Below, in pieces: positions 7,369 to 8,957 of a stretch of 8,957 nt of DNA. Under the pieces are notes generated by a model. It had not been told where the DNA came from, searched no databases, and saw only the letters and a list, made by a program, of their open reading frames with translations. The translations under genes and the position numbers were made by a program. Each line of letters begins with the position of its first letter. Positions within the stretch are counted from its first letter, which is position 1. The stretch is taken from positions 1-8,957 of the forward strand of contig QMVO01000052.1 in NCBI GenBank assembly GCA_003661125.1. Direction: 5' to 3'. This stretch comes from Methanosarcinales archaeon. GTDB lineage: Archaea; Halobacteriota; Syntropharchaeia; Alkanophagales; Methanospirareceae.

Positions 7369-8514
7369 ATGAAGTGGTCTTATCGAATTGGCAGTATCCG
7401 CGGAATACCTATAAAGCTGCATTTCTCATTTCTTATAATACTGCTAATTTTTATATGGATATTTGCGGTTAACGATATTAGAATTAAAACTCTTGGCATA
7501 ATTATTGGTTTCGGTGGCATGAACATTTCCACATGGCTAAAGTACCTGTTGGGCGCAATTGCCTCGGTCCTTTTTTTCTCTACCATACTCTTTCATGAGC
7601 TCAGTCATTCTTTTGTTGCAAGGCATTATGGGACAAAAATACGTAGCATCACCCTATTCGTACTCGGAGGCGTGGCACAGATGGAAGCGATACCCAGAGA
7701 TCCGGGAAAGGAAGCAAAGATTTCGGCTGCTGGTCCCGCGTTTAGCATGGGCATTGGCATCATTAGCTATGTTATTTACTACATCTTCGGTCCGGTAAGC
7801 CTGACAGCACCCGTAGCGACATTCAAGGATGCGACTCTCCTGGTTGTGAGTATAATCGCATTTTACAATGTGCTACTTGGTCTCTTCAATCTTATTCCGG
7901 CGTTTCCCATGGATGGCGGCAGGATATTGCGTGCTTTGTTCGCTACGCGTATGTCATATATAGAAGCAACAAAGAGAGCAGTTGCAGTGGGAGAGAGCTT
8001 TGCATTTGCTTTGGGGATTTTCGGGTTACTAACACTGAACGTGTTTTTACTATTCATAGCCATCTTCATCTACTTTGGCGCTTCGGCGGAGGAGAAGGCA
8101 ACGATTATCTCGGTCACGCTGGAAGGTGTTAAGGCACGGGACGTTATGACCGCAGTTCCGAATGTTGTCTCTGTGCCTCCGGACATGACGCTCAATCAGT
8201 TGGTGGATGTAATGTTTAGAACCAAACACATAGGCTATCCGGTGCAAGAAGAGCAGAGTTCTCCGGTACTTGGAGTGATCACCTTTGGAGACGTGCGACA
8301 GATACCCGCCTCAAAGCGCGACACTACCAGGGTCGAGGAGGTTATAAACAGAGAAGTAATCTCAATCAGGGCGGATACAGATGCCTCCGATGCTCTTAAG
8401 TTAATGTCCAGCAAAAACATCGGTCGCTTGATTGTTATGGAAGATGGACAGATGGTAGGCATCATCTCCAGGACCGACCTCATGCGAGCAGTACAGTTCC
8501 GAGGCAAAGGATAG
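7369..8514 (+). CDS. M50 (site-2-protease-like) membrane zinc metalloprotease with paired CBS domains
   Basis: Integral membrane peptidase of family M50, 381 residues, in the SpoIVFB/archaeal S2P-CBS group, which cuts substrates within the membrane. Hydrophobic segments lie at about 17-34, 58-75, 126-147, 155-177 and 207-236. The zinc site is H-E-L-S-H at 76-80 (His76, Glu77, His80), with the third ligand Asp182 in F-P-M-D-G-G-R. The A-A-G-P-A segment at 120-124 is the conserved Gly-Pro region seen between the two. Two CBS domains follow at about 256-312 (A-R-D-V-M-T, then V-I-T-F-G-D-V) and 323-376 (I-N-R-E-V-I, then I-I-S-R-T-D-L-M); CBS pairs commonly bind adenine nucleotides and set enzyme activity. 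The ATG starts 1 nt after the preceding stop, with GGGGG at 7351-7355 as a distant ribosome binding site. The substrate is unknown. All catalytic residues are present, so it should be active. Confidence 0.93.
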   Translation: MKWSYRIGSIRGIPIKLHFSFLIILLIFIWIFAVNDIRIKTLGIIIGFGGMNISTWLKYLLGAIASVLFFSTILFHELSHSFVARHYGTKIRSITLFVLGGVAQMEAIPRDPGKEAKISAAGPAFSMGIGIISYVIYYIFGPVSLTAPVATFKDATLLVVSIIAFYNVLLGLFNLIPAFPMDGGRILRALFATRMSYIEATKRAVAVGESFAFALGIFGLLTLNVFLLFIAIFIYFGASAEEKATIISVTLEGVKARDVMTAVPNVVSVPPDMTLNQLVDVMFRTKHIGYPVQEEQSSPVLGVITFGDVRQIPASKRDTTRVEEVINREVISIRADTDASDALKLMSSKNIGRLIVMEDGQMVGIISRTDLMRAVQFRGKG

Positions 8515-8516
8515 AA

Positions 8517-8873
8517 ATGAAAAAACCCCGAGTTTGTACTGATTTATGGACGGAAGCGAATAAGCTCATAAAAAGTTTATAGAAGAAAAAGGGCTTTCTA
8601 TTTCCTCTGCGCGAAGAATAAAATCGAAGTATGCAGGAGTAGTTTTTGAGGATTTGGTAAAGGAGTTTGTTATAAAGAAGAGTTTTAATCTGCCCTTCCA
8701 GTTCATTAGAAGGAGAAAAAGAAGCAAAGGGGATTATTGAAAAGCTAAAACAAAAATCCGAGTTCGTCAATTGGTTTAACTTTGACATGGCAGATGGCAG
8801 GGCTATAAAAAAACATAGTATTTGTATAGCTACCCTTTATTTTAAAACTTTCCATGCGATATTCTTGCAATAA
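8517..8873 (+). pseudogene. Frameshifted remnant of an unrecognised small Lys/Glu-rich protein gene
   Basis: There is no intact plus-strand gene here, but three successive open pieces read like one broken protein. Piece one: ATG at 8517, two nt after the protease stop, 21 codons (M-K-K-P-R-V, then L-W-T-E-A-N-K-L-I-K-S-L) to TAG at 8580-8582. Piece two, in the +2 shifted frame, is open from 8564 to 8737 and contains F-I-E-E-K-G-L-S-I-S-S-A-R-R-I-K and V-V-F-E-D-L-V-K-E-F-V-I-K-K. Piece three returns to the first frame, is open from 8676 to TAA at 8871-8873 and contains V-L-I-C-P-S-S-S-L-E-G-E-K-E, I-I-E-K-L-K-Q-K-S-E and V-N-W-F-N-F-D-M-A-D-G-R. One extra A in the run at 8570-8574 would join pieces one and two; removing one base near 8678 would join two and three. 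Which family it belonged to is not recognised. Sequencing error or a non-coding stretch remain possible. Confidence 0.4.
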
Positions 8874-8922
8874 TGGTTAGGGTGGTAATCCATCAGCGCA
8901 ACATTTGGTATGGAAGCAGGGG

Positions 8923-8934
8923 TATTTAAATATA
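8923..8934 (+). promoter_or_regulatory. TATA-like box for a gene starting at the right edge
   Basis: TATTTAAATATA has its centre about 27 nt before the ATG at 8955-8957, the final bases of the window. This matches the spacing of a leaderless archaeal gene and the arrangement seen at priL. The gene itself is outside the window, so this remains a prediction. The stretch between 8874 and 8922 shows nothing else recognisable. Confidence 0.35.
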
Positions 8935-8957
8935 GCATCCGTATTACTTTTTTGATG

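Noticed and set aside
8480..8788. Minus-strand open frame of 102 codons opposite the tail region
   Set aside because: It overlaps the end of the protease gene, is rich in Phe/Ser/Leu as expected for the antisense of Lys/Glu-rich coding, and shows no recognisable motif.
8802..8831. GCTATA/TATAGC inverted repeat in the tail
   Set aside because: A 6-bp AT-rich stem with a long loop in AT-rich DNA is expected by chance and has no T-run.

Overview
The window looks archaeal, most likely a euryarchaeote related to methanogens or ANME/alkane-oxidising lineages. The evidence is an archaeal-type DNA primase large subunit (PriL), an archaeal DRG/Obg GTPase with a C-terminal TGS domain, a fused ADP-forming acyl-CoA synthetase, closely packed operons, few Shine-Dalgarno sites, and TATA boxes about 26 nt upstream of start codons (leaderless style). 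The exact lineage is an inference; no rRNA or taxonomic marker is present. No tRNA, rRNA, CRISPR array, insertion sequence or obvious integration site was seen.

Layout. (1) Positions 1-1773, plus strand: the 3' two-thirds of cbiB (adenosylcobinamide-phosphate synthase), then a cobD-type PLP decarboxylase. Together they supply and attach the aminopropanol arm in cobamide synthesis. (2) Positions 1783-4199, minus strand: priL, a 60-codon DUF4177-like gene and a DRG-family GTPase, reading right to left. The first two overlap by 14 nt and the third follows after 31 nt, so they look like one transcription unit. It converges on cobD with only 9 nt between stop codons. (3) Positions 4234-8514, plus strand: a fused alpha-beta ADP-forming acetyl/acyl-CoA synthetase, a BioD-like P-loop/DRTGG protein and an M50 (site-2-protease-like) membrane metalloprotease with two CBS domains. 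The junctions are a 4-nt ATGA overlap and a 1-nt gap, so this is a tight three-gene operon. It diverges from priL across only 34 nt. (4) Positions 8515-8957: AT-rich, with no intact gene. It holds what reads as a frameshifted remnant of a small Lys/Glu-rich protein gene, then a TATA-like box suitably placed for a leaderless gene whose ATG is the last three bases of the window.

How the genes may work together: the cobamide pair is a clear pathway pair. The primase/GTPase unit is information-processing housekeeping. The CoA-synthetase operon couples acyl-CoA cleavage to ATP formation, and its partners carry nucleotide-binding (P-loop) and probable adenine-nucleotide-sensing (CBS) domains. An energy-status link is therefore plausible but not shown. 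The items most worth a second look are the pseudogene-like tail, the diverged motif in CbiB, the cobD lacking the kinase domain known in some archaeal homologues, and the unexplained partners of the CoA synthetase.
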